Source of the DNA: Noviherbaspirillum suwonense
Lineage (GTDB): Bacteria > Pseudomonadota > Gammaproteobacteria > Burkholderiales > Burkholderiaceae_D
Length of the DNA: 64,000 bases
NCBI RefSeq assembly: GCF_900182955.1
Contig: NZ_FXUL01000026.1
Location: 24,855 to 88,854 of the forward strand
Direction of reading: 5' to 3'
The notes beneath the pieces were generated by a model. That model ran no database searches. It was not told the DNA's origin and saw only the letters and a list, made by a program, of their open reading frames with translations. Each line of letters starts with the position of its first letter. Position 1 is the first letter of the stretch. Positions 43,621 through 53,420 of the stretch are shown here, piece after piece. The position numbers were made by a program, and so were the translations under genes.

Positions 43621-44351
43621 TTAATTTTGATGGGTCTACTATATGCCTCCATGCAATTTCTTACCAATTGCGGCTTGTGTTACCAACCATCACCAGAATG
43701 AATATGACGGCGCAATTGCCTAATCCGCCGCCAGCATTGGAACAATGGACGTTCCACGGAACCGGAATTAGCGCGATGAAAATGGCTGCCAAAGGGCATC
43801 AGCCAATCAAGGGACAGCACGCACGTTGAACACCATGGGAGCCCATGCGGTTTCAGCGCAATAGGCTGTTCGGGACCGTATTGATGCGCGATCTGAGATA
43901 TTTCCCTGCACGCTCCATATAAACAATGCCGTATCCGCGACAACACCTTCGCATGCTTAGTGGAAAAGCTTGAGGCGATAAGACGCCGCATCGCGGCTGG
44001 ATGGCCAGCCGGCGCATTGGCGAAATGGACTGATGCATCTCAAGGTTTGGCCCGTTATAAAAACTATATTAATGAAACAATTTGCAATTCCCGTTTTTAC
44101 AAACGGCACTTCCCTCTTGCAGCCGGCTTGCCGTTATTTTCGCCGCACAGTCTTTCCAGGGTTTTAAGGGAGCAACAGCAGTATCACACGCGTTTTCTTT
44201 ACTTGTCATACCGCTAAGAAGACTGGAGAAAACCGTGTACGCAGGCTGATCGAAATAGCTTCAGGCGATGGCGGCAATGCCAGTCGTTATCGTCAATGGC
44301 TATGTCGGGCAGCGCGACAGGCATCGATCCCAAGGAAACTAGGAGACTTCA
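43621..44351. other. Long gene-free region
   Basis: About 730 bp of relatively AT-rich DNA before the NHL-repeat gene. Frames on both strands (for example 43680-43991 minus) show no ribosome-binding site or recognisable product. It must carry the promoter of the NHL gene, but none is clear by eye. Confidence 0.45.
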
Positions 44352-45557
44352 ATGAGACGGTTTTTCGCATGGTTGCTACTGATCCTTTCCGTCATTCTGG
44401 GAGGGCAAACCGCTTCGGCCAGGGATGGCCGGGACGATGACCAGGACTGGCGGTCGGACACGCCCCGATTCAAGGTGGATGCGGATTGGCCCAAACCCCT
44501 ACCCAACCAATGGCTGCTGGGCCAGGTGGCCGGCGTCGCAGTCGACCGGCATGACAATATCTGGATCATCCAGCGCCCGCTGACACTCACCGCCGACGAA
44601 GCCGGCGCGGCGCAAACGCCGCCACGCTCCGACTGCTGCAAGCCGGCTCCGTCGGTGATGACCTTCGACCGCCAGGGCAACCTGCTGCAGGCATGGGGCG
44701 GGCCGGCCGATCCCGGCTTCCTGTCCACGCGCTGCACGCCTGAAAAAGGGTGTGAATGGCCCACGAATGAGCATGGCATCTTTGTGGATCACAACGATAA
44801 TGTCTGGATAGGCGGCAATGGACAGCCGAACCACCAGGTGCTCAAGTTCAGCCGCGATGGCACCTTCCTGCTCCAGATCGGAAAATCCGGCACGACGGGC
44901 GGCAGCAATGCGAAAGACGGCGGACCGAACGGCACGCCCCTGCTGGGGCAGCCCGCCGACATCGAAGTCGATCCGCTCAATAACGAGGCGTATATCGCGG
45001 ACGGCTATCAGAACAAGCGTGTTCTTGTGGTCAATGGCAATACGGGCAAATACATTCGCCATTGGGGCGCCTATGGCAACACGCCGTCCGATGACGACCC
45101 AGGACCGTATGTCCCCGGCTTGTCCCCTGCTGCGCAATTCCGCAGCCCGGTCCACTGCGTACGGATCGCGAACGACGGTCTGGTGTATGTATGCGATCGC
45201 CTGAATAATCGTATCCAGGTCTTCCATAAGGACGGCCGCTACGTCAAAGAATTCTTTGTCGAGACCGATACGCTGGGCAACGGCTCCACATGGGATGTCG
45301 ACACGTCTCCCGACAGTCGTCAGACCTGGATCTACAACCCGGACGGGGAAAACAACAAGGTCTGGATTCTCAATCGCCAGACGGGCGCGATCGCGGGCAC
45401 CTTCGGTCGCAACGGTCGCTACGCCGGCCAGTTCCACTGGGTTCATAACCTGGCTGTCGATTCCCGCGGCAATATCTATACGGCCGAGGTCGACACTGGC
45501 AAGCGCGCCCAGAAGTTCACGCCGGTGCATCGTGACGATCGTGGCCGTCGTGACTGA
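44352..45557 (+). CDS. Secreted NHL-repeat six-bladed beta-propeller protein
   Basis: A 401-residue exported protein with signal peptide RRFFAWLLLILSVILGG cut near ASA-R. It has repeated NHL-type blades: VAGVAVDRHDNIWIIQRP, HGIFVDHNDNVWIGGNG, PADIEVDPLNNEAYIADGY, HCVRIANDGLVYVCDR and HNLAVDSRGNIYTAEV, the pattern of peptidylglycine alpha-hydroxylating-lyase-like propellers. AGGAG precedes the ATG. Catalytic function is not evident; such propellers can be lactonases or binding modules. The HupE-like gene starts at or inside its stop, so they are likely co-translated. Confidence 0.85.
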   Translation: MRRFFAWLLLILSVILGGQTASARDGRDDDQDWRSDTPRFKVDADWPKPLPNQWLLGQVAGVAVDRHDNIWIIQRPLTLTADEAGAAQTPPRSDCCKPAPSVMTFDRQGNLLQAWGGPADPGFLSTRCTPEKGCEWPTNEHGIFVDHNDNVWIGGNGQPNHQVLKFSRDGTFLLQIGKSGTTGGSNAKDGGPNGTPLLGQPADIEVDPLNNEAYIADGYQNKRVLVVNGNTGKYIRHWGAYGNTPSDDDPGPYVPGLSPAAQFRSPVHCVRIANDGLVYVCDRLNNRIQVFHKDGRYVKEFFVETDTLGNGSTWDVDTSPDSRQTWIYNPDGENNKVWILNRQTGAIAGTFGRNGRYAGQFHWVHNLAVDSRGNIYTAEVDTGKRAQKFTPVHRDDRGRRD

Positions 45558-46941
45558 CGCGACGCTGTGCCACGTAACCAGGGAGGCGCGATTCGCGCCT
45601 TCCCATGCGATCCGGCTGGCCCAAGCGCTCGCCGGATCGCTGAAGCTGCTGCTGGCCTGCGCGGTGCTTATCTTGCTGTCGCCGGCAGGCCCCGCCCAGG
45701 CACATGACGTTCCCGGAGAATTCCGGGCGCATGCGCTTGTCAAGCCGGAAGCCGCCCGCCTGCAGGTGCTCGTCCGGGTTCCGCTGTCATTGCTGCTCAA
45801 TATCGATCTGCCGAAGAAGGGCCCGGGCTATATTGACCTCGCACAGGCGGATGCAGGCGTTGAGCGCGCCGCGGCGGCGATCGACAAGGTGCTGGAAATC
45901 TACGAGGATGACCAGCGCCTGTCGTCCGCAGGCAGGCAAGCGCGGATTTCACCGCCGTCGGACCGCGCCTTCGACCGCTTCGACAGCGCGCGGGACCTGG
46001 TTCAGGGTCCGAAGCTGCCCGACGATGCTTACGTCTTCTGGAACCAGGGTTATTTCGACACGCTCGTCGAGTATCCGATCCGGTCCGACAAGTCGCGATT
46101 CTCGCTGCGCTTCAATGTTGCCCCGGGCTTGAAGGACCGACTGAAATATGACCTGCGCTACATTGAGCCCGATGGCGCCGTGCATGCCTATGACCTGTCC
46201 GGCGAAACCGGCCTGCTTGCGCTCGATCCACGCTGGTACCAGGCCGCATCGACCTTTATCGGATCCGGTTTCAGGCACATCCTCGACGGGCCGGACCACT
46301 TGCTGTTTCTGCTGTGCCTGATCCTGCCGTTCCGACGGATAGACTGGAATCTCGCGGGCGTCATTACCGCGTTCACGGTTGGGCATTCGATCACGCTCAT
46401 TGCCGCGGCCTATCATTTCGTTCCCGCGGGAAGCTGGTTTGCGCCGCTGGTGGAATTCCTGATCGCGGCTTCCATCCTTTATATGGCGGTTGAAAATGTA
46501 CTCACGCCCAACCTGACGCGCCGCTGGCTGTACAGCGGCCTGTTCGGCCTCGTGCATGGCTTCGGCTTTTCGTTCATCTTGCAGTCCCAGCTGCAGTTCG
46601 CAGGGTCGCATCTGCTCGTTTCCCTGCTGGCGTTCAATGTCGGCATCGAAATCGGCCAGCTGCTGGTGCTGGTGCTGGCGATGTCATTGCTCACTTTGCT
46701 GTACCGCAGCCATGCAGGATCGCGCCGCCCGCTCACGATCGCGATCTGCCTGTTCGTCGGCCATACCGCGTGGCACTGGATGGGCGAGCGCGGCGAGGCG
46801 GTGCTGAAGGCCGACTGGCCCGGCTTCGGCGAGGTGTTCACCGCACTCTCGCCCTTCGCGGCCATCGTGCTGTCCGTTGGTGTGCTCGGCGGCCTGGCCG
46901 TGCTGCTGCTCAGGCTCTATCGCCAGCAAGGGAAAACCTGA
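45550..46941 (+). CDS. HupE/UreJ-like membrane protein with large exported N-terminal domain
   Basis: About 463 residues. A signal-like helix (LLLACAVLILLSPAGPAQA, with HDVPGEFRAH after cleavage) leads a ~180-residue extracytoplasmic domain, followed by five to seven helices of the HupE/UreJ_2 family. That part includes GFRHILDGPDHLLFLLCLI and LFGLVHGFGFSF, whose His and Asp residues are the expected nickel/cobalt-type ligands. Metal uptake is the family's usual role. No in-frame ATG exists near the 5' end; GTG at 45550 or 45541 overlaps the NHL stop, and neither has a clear ribosome-binding site, so the start is provisional. Linkage to the propeller suggests a joint function. Confidence 0.75.
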   Translation: MTDATLCHVTREARFAPSHAIRLAQALAGSLKLLLACAVLILLSPAGPAQAHDVPGEFRAHALVKPEAARLQVLVRVPLSLLLNIDLPKKGPGYIDLAQADAGVERAAAAIDKVLEIYEDDQRLSSAGRQARISPPSDRAFDRFDSARDLVQGPKLPDDAYVFWNQGYFDTLVEYPIRSDKSRFSLRFNVAPGLKDRLKYDLRYIEPDGAVHAYDLSGETGLLALDPRWYQAASTFIGSGFRHILDGPDHLLFLLCLILPFRRIDWNLAGVITAFTVGHSITLIAAAYHFVPAGSWFAPLVEFLIAASILYMAVENVLTPNLTRRWLYSGLFGLVHGFGFSFILQSQLQFAGSHLLVSLLAFNVGIEIGQLLVLVLAMSLLTLLYRSHAGSRRPLTIAICLFVGHTAWHWMGERGEAVLKADWPGFGEVFTALSPFAAIVLSVGVLGGLAVLLLRLYRQQGKT

Positions 46942-46998
46942 CGGCAGGCTGCGCGGCGCGGCGCGCTGCCAGGTTTGCAGGGTGCGGCCGATCCGGCT

Positions 46999-48258
46999 TC
47001 AGGCGCTCGAGGGAACACGGCGTGCGCCTCTGGGCAGCAGCGCGGCAACGACGCCCACCAGCGGCAGATAGGCAATGGCCTGGTACACGTCGGCGATGCT
47101 GGTTTTGTCCGCGAACATGCCCAGCACCGCCGCCCCGAGGCCGCCCATCCCGAAAGCAAATCCGAAGAACAGGCCCGACACCATGCCCACCCTGCCCGGC
47201 ATCAGCTCCTGGGCATAGACCAGGATTGCCGAGAAGGCGGACGACAGCACCAGCCCGATGACGATGGTGAGCACGGTTGTCCAGAACAGGTTCGCATGGG
47301 GCAGCATCAGCGCAAATGGCGCCACGCCCAGGATCGATACCCAGATCACCGGCTTGCGGCCGATGCGGTCGCCGATCGGGCCGCCGAGCACGGTCCCCAC
47401 GGCGGACGCAAACAGGAAATAGAACAGGTGCAGCTGCGCGCTCCGCACCGTCAGCCCGAAGTTCTCCATCAGATAGAAGGTATAAAAGCTGCTCAGGCCG
47501 GCCATGTAGAAATACTTCGAGAAAATCAATACCAGCAGCACGGCGATGGATCCGAACACCACCTTGCGTGAATAAGGCGACGCGACCGGCGCCTTCCTTG
47601 CGGCGCTGGCGGCCAGGTTGTGCGCCGCATACCAGCGGCTCACCGCCAGCAGCATGCCGATGCCCAGCAACACGATCACCCCAAACCAGGCGACGCTGCG
47701 CTGTCCGAACGGCACGATCACCGCGGCCGCCAGCAGCGGCCCGATCGCGGTGCCCATATTGCCGCCCACCTGGAACACGGATTGCGCGAAGCCATGCTGT
47801 CCGCCGGAAGCGAGGCGCGCGATCCGCGATGACTCCGGGTGAAAGATCGACGAGCCGATGCCGATCAGCGCGGCGGCCGCGAGCAGCATGGCATAGGTGG
47901 GCGCGAAGGCCAGCAGCAGCAGCCCGGTCAGCGTGGAAAGCATACCCAGCGGCAGCGAGTACGGTTTCGGCCGGCGGTCGGTGACCAGGCCCACCAGCGG
48001 CTGCAGCAGCGAGGCGGTGAGTTGGTAGGTCAGCGTGATGAGTCCGATCTGGGCGAAGCTCAGCGCGAAATCACCCTTGAGGATCGGATACATCGCCAGG
48101 ATCAGCGACTGCATCATGTCGTTGACCATGTGCGCACTGCTGATGGCGCCGAGTATGCCGAATGCCGGCCTGGCCTTGCGGCCGGCGCCTGGGGCGGGAA
48201 CGGACATACCGGTCCGCACAGGATGGGCGTCTGCGGAATTGTCGGCGGTGGTTGTCAT
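46999..48258 (-). CDS. MFS transporter, fosmidomycin-resistance (Fsr) type
   Basis: A 419-residue, 12-helix exporter. After a ~35-residue polar leader comes FGILGAISSAHMVNDMMQSL, and SIFHPESSRIARLASGGQHG with FQVGGNMGTAIGPL are characteristic of the Fsr family. GDRIGRKPVIW is the MFS motif A. Fsr proteins export fosmidomycin and probably other small anions. The start at 48258 (MTTTADNSADAH) is favoured; the extra 57 codons upstream look spurious. It is convergent with the HupE-like gene and has no regulator next to it. Confidence 0.88.
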   Translation of the reverse strand: MTTTADNSADAHPVRTGMSVPAPGAGRKARPAFGILGAISSAHMVNDMMQSLILAMYPILKGDFALSFAQIGLITLTYQLTASLLQPLVGLVTDRRPKPYSLPLGMLSTLTGLLLLAFAPTYAMLLAAAALIGIGSSIFHPESSRIARLASGGQHGFAQSVFQVGGNMGTAIGPLLAAAVIVPFGQRSVAWFGVIVLLGIGMLLAVSRWYAAHNLAASAARKAPVASPYSRKVVFGSIAVLLVLIFSKYFYMAGLSSFYTFYLMENFGLTVRSAQLHLFYFLFASAVGTVLGGPIGDRIGRKPVIWVSILGVAPFALMLPHANLFWTTVLTIVIGLVLSSAFSAILVYAQELMPGRVGMVSGLFFGFAFGMGGLGAAVLGMFADKTSIADVYQAIAYLPLVGVVAALLPRGARRVPSSA

Positions 48259-48691
48259 TGGGCGGCTTTCACACTGGGATCTGCACAGTGGCCCGGGCGG
48301 AAGACTGACCTGCCTGGGCTGGATCAGCCAAGGATACCGAATTATCCCGCCGCACATTGTGAATTCAGCACGGCGCCTTGCCCTTAACCATCGGAAGGGG
48401 ATGGTCGATGCAGACAGGGGCGCAGCCATACGAACGGTCAGGGGACCCGCGATCTCCCTACTGACTTCCGGTTTTTACGAGCGGTTTTCTACCGGCCTGG
48501 AGAGTGTGCTATGCCCATCGGCAGGCGCGTCGGCCACGGCCCTGGGTCCCGGAGACGCCAATGACGCGCTACAGCGAAGTGACCAGCAATCACAATGCCG
48601 TTTATTTATCCCGTGCTTGCGGTTCTTCCAGACGGTACGGGACGCATGGGCAAGTATGCCGCCCCCTTGGCACCAGCGATCGCAGAGACGA
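48259..48691. other. Gene-free stretch upstream of Fsr gene
   Basis: About 430 bp between the Fsr start and a small hypothetical gene. No supported frame, palindrome or clear promoter was found. Confidence 0.4.
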
Positions 48692-49015
48692 TCAAGCTGC
48701 TATTTTTTGCGGCGCGTATTGCGAGGCAATGCGGGCGATCGCGGCCTGGGCCATCGCAGCGGTGCCGGTGCTGCGGTCGCGCAACCGTCGAAACCGCAGT
48801 TCATTCAATTCACCGCTGCGCAGGCCGGCATCCGCGCTTTGGAACACATCGCGCTGCAGCATGCGAATGGCGCTGCAGTGTTTTTCAGCCTCGCCGAGAA
48901 TCTGCTGGTGCAGCGCTGTCAGCGAGTGCATGTCAGGCGACTGTGCAAGCTTTCCCGCAACGTAGGCGAAGGATTGCACGATGAGGTCGGTACGGCGTTT
49001 TAATTGGGTGATCAT
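48692..49015 (-). CDS. Hypothetical helical protein
   Basis: A 107-residue frame from ATG 49015, rich in Ala, Gln and Arg with the segments MITQLKRRTDLIVQSFAYVA and HQQILGEAEKHCSAIRMLQR. It is predicted all-helical and soluble, without signal peptide. The upstream sequence lacks a clear ribosome-binding site and I recognise no family. Its length without stops in GC-rich DNA is only weak evidence. Confidence 0.4.
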   Translation of the reverse strand: MITQLKRRTDLIVQSFAYVAGKLAQSPDMHSLTALHQQILGEAEKHCSAIRMLQRDVFQSADAGLRSGELNELRFRRLRDRSTGTAAMAQAAIARIASQYAPQKIAA

Positions 49016-49309
49016 GACAGGGCTTATTCAGCGTAGTGGTGATACCGGTTTAACGCCGCAGGACGGATTTGGATGACACATTAACAAATGCTTACAAACT
49101 GCTGGCAATTTCCCGTTTCCGGGACGCCCGCATGCCTGCACCCGTCCTGCCGCCGGCCCCTACGGCAGCGATGCCGTACCCGATCCCGCCACCGCGCCCG
49201 CCTGAAGACTCCTGTCCGCAGTCACCAAGCGGCCACGGACAGGATCAGGGACGGCAATCCCGATTGCCGTCAGGTCACCGCCAAAAACCGATGCCGACGG
49301 CGTCTCGCA

Positions 49310-49747
49310 TCAGGGGAAGACCAGCACCGGCACGGTCGACTTCTGCAGCACCTGCTGGGTCGTGCTTTCGTCGAAGAGCTGATCCAGCAAACCCATCCGC
49401 CCCCGGGTCGCCATGAAGATCGCGTCGCAGTGCCTATGCCGCGCCACCGCCACGATCTCGTCGCACGGCAGGCGGGACTGGACGACCACCGGCTCGCAGG
49501 AGACGCCGGCGCGTTCGGCAGCCTCGACTGCCTGCGCGAGGTACGCCCGCGCCATGCGCGCATGCTGCTGCTCGACGATCGCGCCGTCCATGAGCGCGTC
49601 CCTGTCCGACGCATTGAACAGGCGCGGCTCGGCGACCGACAGCAGCACCAGGCTCCCCTGGCGCGCCTTTGCCATTTCGATTGCCGCTGTAACGGGCCGG
49701 TAAGACAGCGGCGAGCCGTCGATCGGTACCAGGATATTGTTGAACAT
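49310..49747 (-). CDS. Universal stress protein (UspA family)
   Basis: A 145-residue UspA-fold protein: MFNNILVPIDGSPLSYRPV is the canonical start with the nucleotide-contacting Asp, and CDAIFMATRGRMGLLDQLF with STVPVLVFP completes the fold. The ATP-binding motif G-x2-G-x9-G-[ST] is altered: the first Gly is Ala (ATRG) and the terminal Gly-Ser is Glu-Ser (DES), so ATP binding is doubtful. GGAG precedes ATG 49747; a start four codons earlier is possible. Confidence 0.93.
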   Translation of the reverse strand: MFNNILVPIDGSPLSYRPVTAAIEMAKARQGSLVLLSVAEPRLFNASDRDALMDGAIVEQQHARMARAYLAQAVEAAERAGVSCEPVVVQSRLPCDEIVAVARHRHCDAIFMATRGRMGLLDQLFDESTTQQVLQKSTVPVLVFP

Positions 49748-49880
49748 GGTGACTCCCACTGGAATACGAATGCAGATGGACCTGCGCTGCGCAAGCAGGC
49801 AGATGGGGGCTACCCGCCTTCACGGGCAGCCGCGTGCGCCAAACGATATCGATTGCCGGCGCCAGGCCAGCCGGACGAGG

Positions 49881-50207
49881 CTAGGCGCGCGGTGGGGGTG
49901 ACGCAGTCAACGGGTAGAACGAGGGAGGGAATGGCACCTGGCGCTGCGAGGCCGCAGCGCCGGACGTGCGGGCATCGCCGAACGCCGGGATCAAGGCGAG
50001 GTAATCCGAGGAATCGGGCGTGCCCGACACCTCCAGCGGGTCATCGTCGGCGCACGCCGGATCGGCATCGAGTCCGGGCGTGCAATTCGTGGTCGCCGCC
50101 GCGGTCATGCCCACCACCCCGTCCTTGGCCATCAGGCTGCCGAACCCGTCGACCAGGAAGTGGACGGGCAGGATCAGGATGGCAAGAACGAGAATGAGTT
50201 TTTTCAT
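49881..50207 (-). CDS. Small exported protein of unknown function
   Basis: A 108-residue protein starting MKKLILVLAILILPVHFLVD, an N-terminal hydrophobic helix that could be a signal peptide or anchor. The rest is polar, acidic in the middle (DADPACADDDPLEVSG) and Pro-rich at the end (VPFPPSFYPLTASPPPRA), with two cysteines. No family is recognised. Start at 50207 is chosen over 50270 because it begins the hydrophobic segment. It precedes the divergent mrp operon by about 300 bp. Confidence 0.55.
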   Translation of the reverse strand: MKKLILVLAILILPVHFLVDGFGSLMAKDGVVGMTAAATTNCTPGLDADPACADDDPLEVSGTPDSSDYLALIPAFGDARTSGAAASQRQVPFPPSFYPLTASPPPRA

Positions 50208-50513
50208 CGTGAAGAAGGGCGAACGGTGCGGCACGTGGTCAGGGATTGATCGCCGGAGCGGCTTACGCAAATTCGAGGGTTCATCGCGAGAAAAGTTCAG
50301 CCGGCGGCAGGTTCATCCCGATGCGGCGATGCGCAGGCACGCAACGGGTCGAAACCAGTCCCGGATATTGTCCATCCGAATCAAGGGTTTGTCGAAAGTG
50401 GCATCGATTCGCGATTCCTGACTGTAGAGCTGCCTTGGTCTGTCAAAATACCAACCTCGTCATCCCTGCCGTGTTTCATCCCGCTCATCTTCTGACTACA
50501 TTGCCCGGTGCCG
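50208..50513. other. Promoter region of mrp operon
   Basis: About 300 bp between the divergent small exported protein and mrpA. No clear -35/-10 pair or operator can be called by eye. Confidence 0.35.
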
Positions 50514-53420
50514 ATGCTACTCCTGTGCCTTGTCCTACTGCCTTTCGTCGGCAGCCTGCTGGTCGCCTTCCTGCCCGCCCACGCCCGCAACCGCGCGGCC
50601 GGCCTGGCGGGCTGCACCGCGTTCCTGGGGCTGCTGCTGGCCGCCTATCTCTATCTTTGGGTCGGCGTCGGCGAGGTGCTGCGCTTTGAAGCGCGCTGGC
50701 TGCCGGCCTACGGACTGAACTTCATGCTGCGCATGGATGGCCTGGCATGGCTGTTCTCCATCCTGGTGCTGGGCATCGGCGTGCTGGTCATACTCTACGC
50801 GCGCTACTACATGTCGCCCGAAGACCCGGTGCCCCGGTTCTTTGCTTTCCTCCTTGCCTTCATGGGCGCGATGCTGGGCGTGGTCCTGTCCGGCAACCTG
50901 ATCCAGCTGGTGATCTTCTGGGAGCTGACCAGCCTGACGTCCTTCCTGCTGATCGGGTACTGGCATCACCGCATCGACGTGCGGCGCGGCGCCCGCATGG
51001 CCTTCACCGTCACCACCATCGGCGGGCTGTGCCTGCTGGCCGGCGTGCTGCTGCTGGGCCGCATCGTCGGCAGCTACGACCTCGACGTCGTGCTGGCCGC
51101 GGGCGACGTGGTCCGCGCGCATGCATGGTACGTGCCCGCGCTGGTGCTCGTTGCCCTCGGCGCGCTGACCAAGAGCGCGCAATTCCCCTTCCATTTCTGG
51201 CTGCCCCATGCGATGGCAGCGCCCACGCCGGTGTCGGCCTACCTGCACTCGGCCACCATGGTCAAGGCCGGCGTGTTCCTGCTGATGCGGCTCTGGCCGG
51301 TGCTGTCGGGCACGCCCGAATGGACCTGGCTGATAGGCGGTGCGGGCGTGTGCACGCTGCTGCTGGGCTCCTTCGTGGCCATCTTCCAGCACGACCTGAA
51401 GGGCCTCCTGGCCTATTCGACCATCAGCCACCTGGGCCTCATCACGGTGCTGCTGGGCATAGGCACGCCGCTGTCGGTGGTGGCAGCCATCTTCCACACG
51501 ATGAACCACGCGATCTTCAAGGCCTCGCTGTTCATGGCCGCCGGCATCATCGATCACGAGACCGGCACCCGCGACATGCGCGTGCTGCGCGGCCTGTACA
51601 AGGCGATCCCCTTCACCGCGATGCTGGCCATCGTCGCCAGCGCCGCCATGGCCGGCGTGCCGCTGCTCAACGGCTTCCTGTCCAAGGAAATGTTCTTCGC
51701 GGAGACCGTGCATGTCGGCGGCACCGAAAACTGGTGGATGTCGTACGCGGCCGTGGCAATGGGCATCTTCAGCGTCGCCTATTCGCTGCGCTTCATCAGC
51801 GTCTTCTTCGGCCCGCTGCCCGACGATCTGCCGAAGAAGCCGCACGAGCCGCCGCGCTGGATGCGCTTCCCGGTGGAGTTCCTGGTGCTGCTGTGCGTGG
51901 TCGTGGGCATGGTGCCCGAGCTTACGGTCGGCCATTTCCTGGCATTTGCATCGGTGTCCGTGCTGGGCCAGGACATCCCGTCGTATGACCTCGGCATATG
52001 GCATGGCTTCAACCTGGCGCTGATGATGAGCCTCGTCGCCCTGTCGGGCGGCATCCTGTTCTATGTCCTGCTGCGCAAATACTACGCGCTGGCGTCGAGA
52101 AACCGGGTGCCCCTCCTGCACAGGCTCAAGGGCTCCCAGGCCTATGAGACCACGATGCTGACGCTGTTCCTGTCCGCCTCCTGGCTGGTCGACCGGCTCG
52201 GCACCCGCCGCCTGCAGCCGCAGCTGCTGGTGATCGTGGTCGCGCTGGTTGCGATTCCGCTGATGCTGGTCCGGCCCCTGCCGCAGTTCGCGGCCCCGCA
52301 GCTGACTGACGCCGACCCGCTGTTCGCGCTGATGTGGATGATAGGCGGCGCCTGCGCGATCGCCGCCGCCTGGAAGGCCAAGTACCACCGGCTTGCCGCG
52401 CTGCTGCTGGTGGGCGGCACCGGCATCGCCACCAGCATGACCTTCCTGTGGCTGTCCGCGCCCGACCTGGCGCTGACGCAGCTGATGGTGGAGACCGTCA
52501 CGACGGTGCTGATCCTGCTCGGCCTGCGCTGGCTGCCGCCGCGCCGCATGCCGCAGGCCTTCGCCGAGCATGCGCCGCGGGCGGTGCAGGTGCGGCGCGC
52601 GCGCGACTTCGTCGTCGCGCTGGCCGGCGGGCTGGGCCTTGCCGCCATCAGCTACGCGGTGCTGACGCATCCGGCGCCGTCGAAGATCGGCGACTACTTC
52701 GTCACGCGGGCGCTTCCCGAGGGCGGCGGGACCAATGTCGTCAACGTGCTGCTGGTCGATTTCCGCGGCTTCGACACGATGGGCGAGATCACGGTGCTGG
52801 CCATCGTGGCGCTGACCGTGTATGCGCTGCTGCGGCGCTTCCGGCCCGCGCCTGAAAGCGTGGCCATTCCATCGCAGCAGGCAAGCGACGTCGACCCGGC
52901 CGCAAGCCAGTCGCCGACGCAGCAGGCGCGCAGCGGCTACCTGATGATCCCGTCGGTCTACCTGCGCTTCCTGCTGCCGTTCATGGGCATCGTCGTCGCC
53001 TATTTCTTCATGCGCGGTCATAACCTGCCCGGCGGCGGCTTCGTGGCCGGGCTGATTTTCGCCACGGCGATCATCGTGCAATACATGATCGCCGGCACCG
53101 CCTGGGTCGAGTCCCACATCCGGCTGCGGCCGCACCGCTGGATCGCCTACGGCCTGCTGATCGCCTGCGTCACCGGGCTGGGCGCATGGGTGCTCGGCTT
53201 CCCTTTCCTGACCAGCCATACCGCGCACCTGCATCTCCCGGTGCTCGGCGACATCCATGTGCCCAGCGCGTTCCTGTTCGACCTTGGCGTGTTCGCCACG
53301 GTGGTCGGCTCGACCATGCTGATCCTGGTGGCGCTGGCGCATCAGTCGGTGCGCAGCCATCGCGTCCCCGGCGGCGAGCCCGCCGCCATCCTGGCCATCC
53401 CAACCGAGGAGATCTCCTGA
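50514..53420 (+). CDS. mrpA: Mrp-type Na+(K+)/H+ antiporter subunit A, fused A-B form
   Basis: A 968-residue inner-membrane protein with ~20 helices, the largest Mrp subunit, homologous to NuoL. GNLIQLVIFWELTSLTSFLL, KSAQFPFHFWLPHAMAAPTP and HDLKGLLAYSTISHLGLI are conserved proton-path segments with the key Lys/His. The C-terminal ~250 residues (SAPDLALTQLMVETVTTVL, then PGGGFVAGL) include the MrpA tail and an MrpB-like domain, explaining why no separate mrpB follows. ATG 50514 is preferred; GTG two codons earlier is also possible. It is the first gene of the operon and overlaps mrpC by one base. Confidence 0.95.
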   Translation: MLLLCLVLLPFVGSLLVAFLPAHARNRAAGLAGCTAFLGLLLAAYLYLWVGVGEVLRFEARWLPAYGLNFMLRMDGLAWLFSILVLGIGVLVILYARYYMSPEDPVPRFFAFLLAFMGAMLGVVLSGNLIQLVIFWELTSLTSFLLIGYWHHRIDVRRGARMAFTVTTIGGLCLLAGVLLLGRIVGSYDLDVVLAAGDVVRAHAWYVPALVLVALGALTKSAQFPFHFWLPHAMAAPTPVSAYLHSATMVKAGVFLLMRLWPVLSGTPEWTWLIGGAGVCTLLLGSFVAIFQHDLKGLLAYSTISHLGLITVLLGIGTPLSVVAAIFHTMNHAIFKASLFMAAGIIDHETGTRDMRVLRGLYKAIPFTAMLAIVASAAMAGVPLLNGFLSKEMFFAETVHVGGTENWWMSYAAVAMGIFSVAYSLRFISVFFGPLPDDLPKKPHEPPRWMRFPVEFLVLLCVVVGMVPELTVGHFLAFASVSVLGQDIPSYDLGIWHGFNLALMMSLVALSGGILFYVLLRKYYALASRNRVPLLHRLKGSQAYETTMLTLFLSASWLVDRLGTRRLQPQLLVIVVALVAIPLMLVRPLPQFAAPQLTDADPLFALMWMIGGACAIAAAWKAKYHRLAALLLVGGTGIATSMTFLWLSAPDLALTQLMVETVTTVLILLGLRWLPPRRMPQAFAEHAPRAVQVRRARDFVVALAGGLGLAAISYAVLTHPAPSKIGDYFVTRALPEGGGTNVVNVLLVDFRGFDTMGEITVLAIVALTVYALLRRFRPAPESVAIPSQQASDVDPAASQSPTQQARSGYLMIPSVYLRFLLPFMGIVVAYFFMRGHNLPGGGFVAGLIFATAIIVQYMIAGTAWVESHIRLRPHRWIAYGLLIACVTGLGAWVLGFPFLTSHTAHLHLPVLGDIHVPSAFLFDLGVFATVVGSTMLILVALAHQSVRSHRVPGGEPAAILAIPTEEIS

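Noticed and set aside
43680..43991. 103-codon minus-strand frame in the long gap before the NHL gene
   Set aside because: Cys/His/Arg-rich translation without signal, ribosome-binding site or family.
46942..46998. GC-rich inverted repeat between the HupE-like and Fsr genes
   Set aside because: Pairing is imperfect and the bases are almost all G and C, so chance pairing is likely.
50535..53360. Very long open frame (941 codons) antisense to mrpA
   Set aside because: It mirrors a clear MrpA gene; composition is extreme (His, Gln, Arg, Ala rich) and no domain is visible. It results from GC-biased codon use.
53186..53419. N-terminal extension of mrpC into mrpA
   Set aside because: The Mrp subunit C begins at the ATG that overlaps the mrpA stop; the upstream codons lie out of frame within mrpA.
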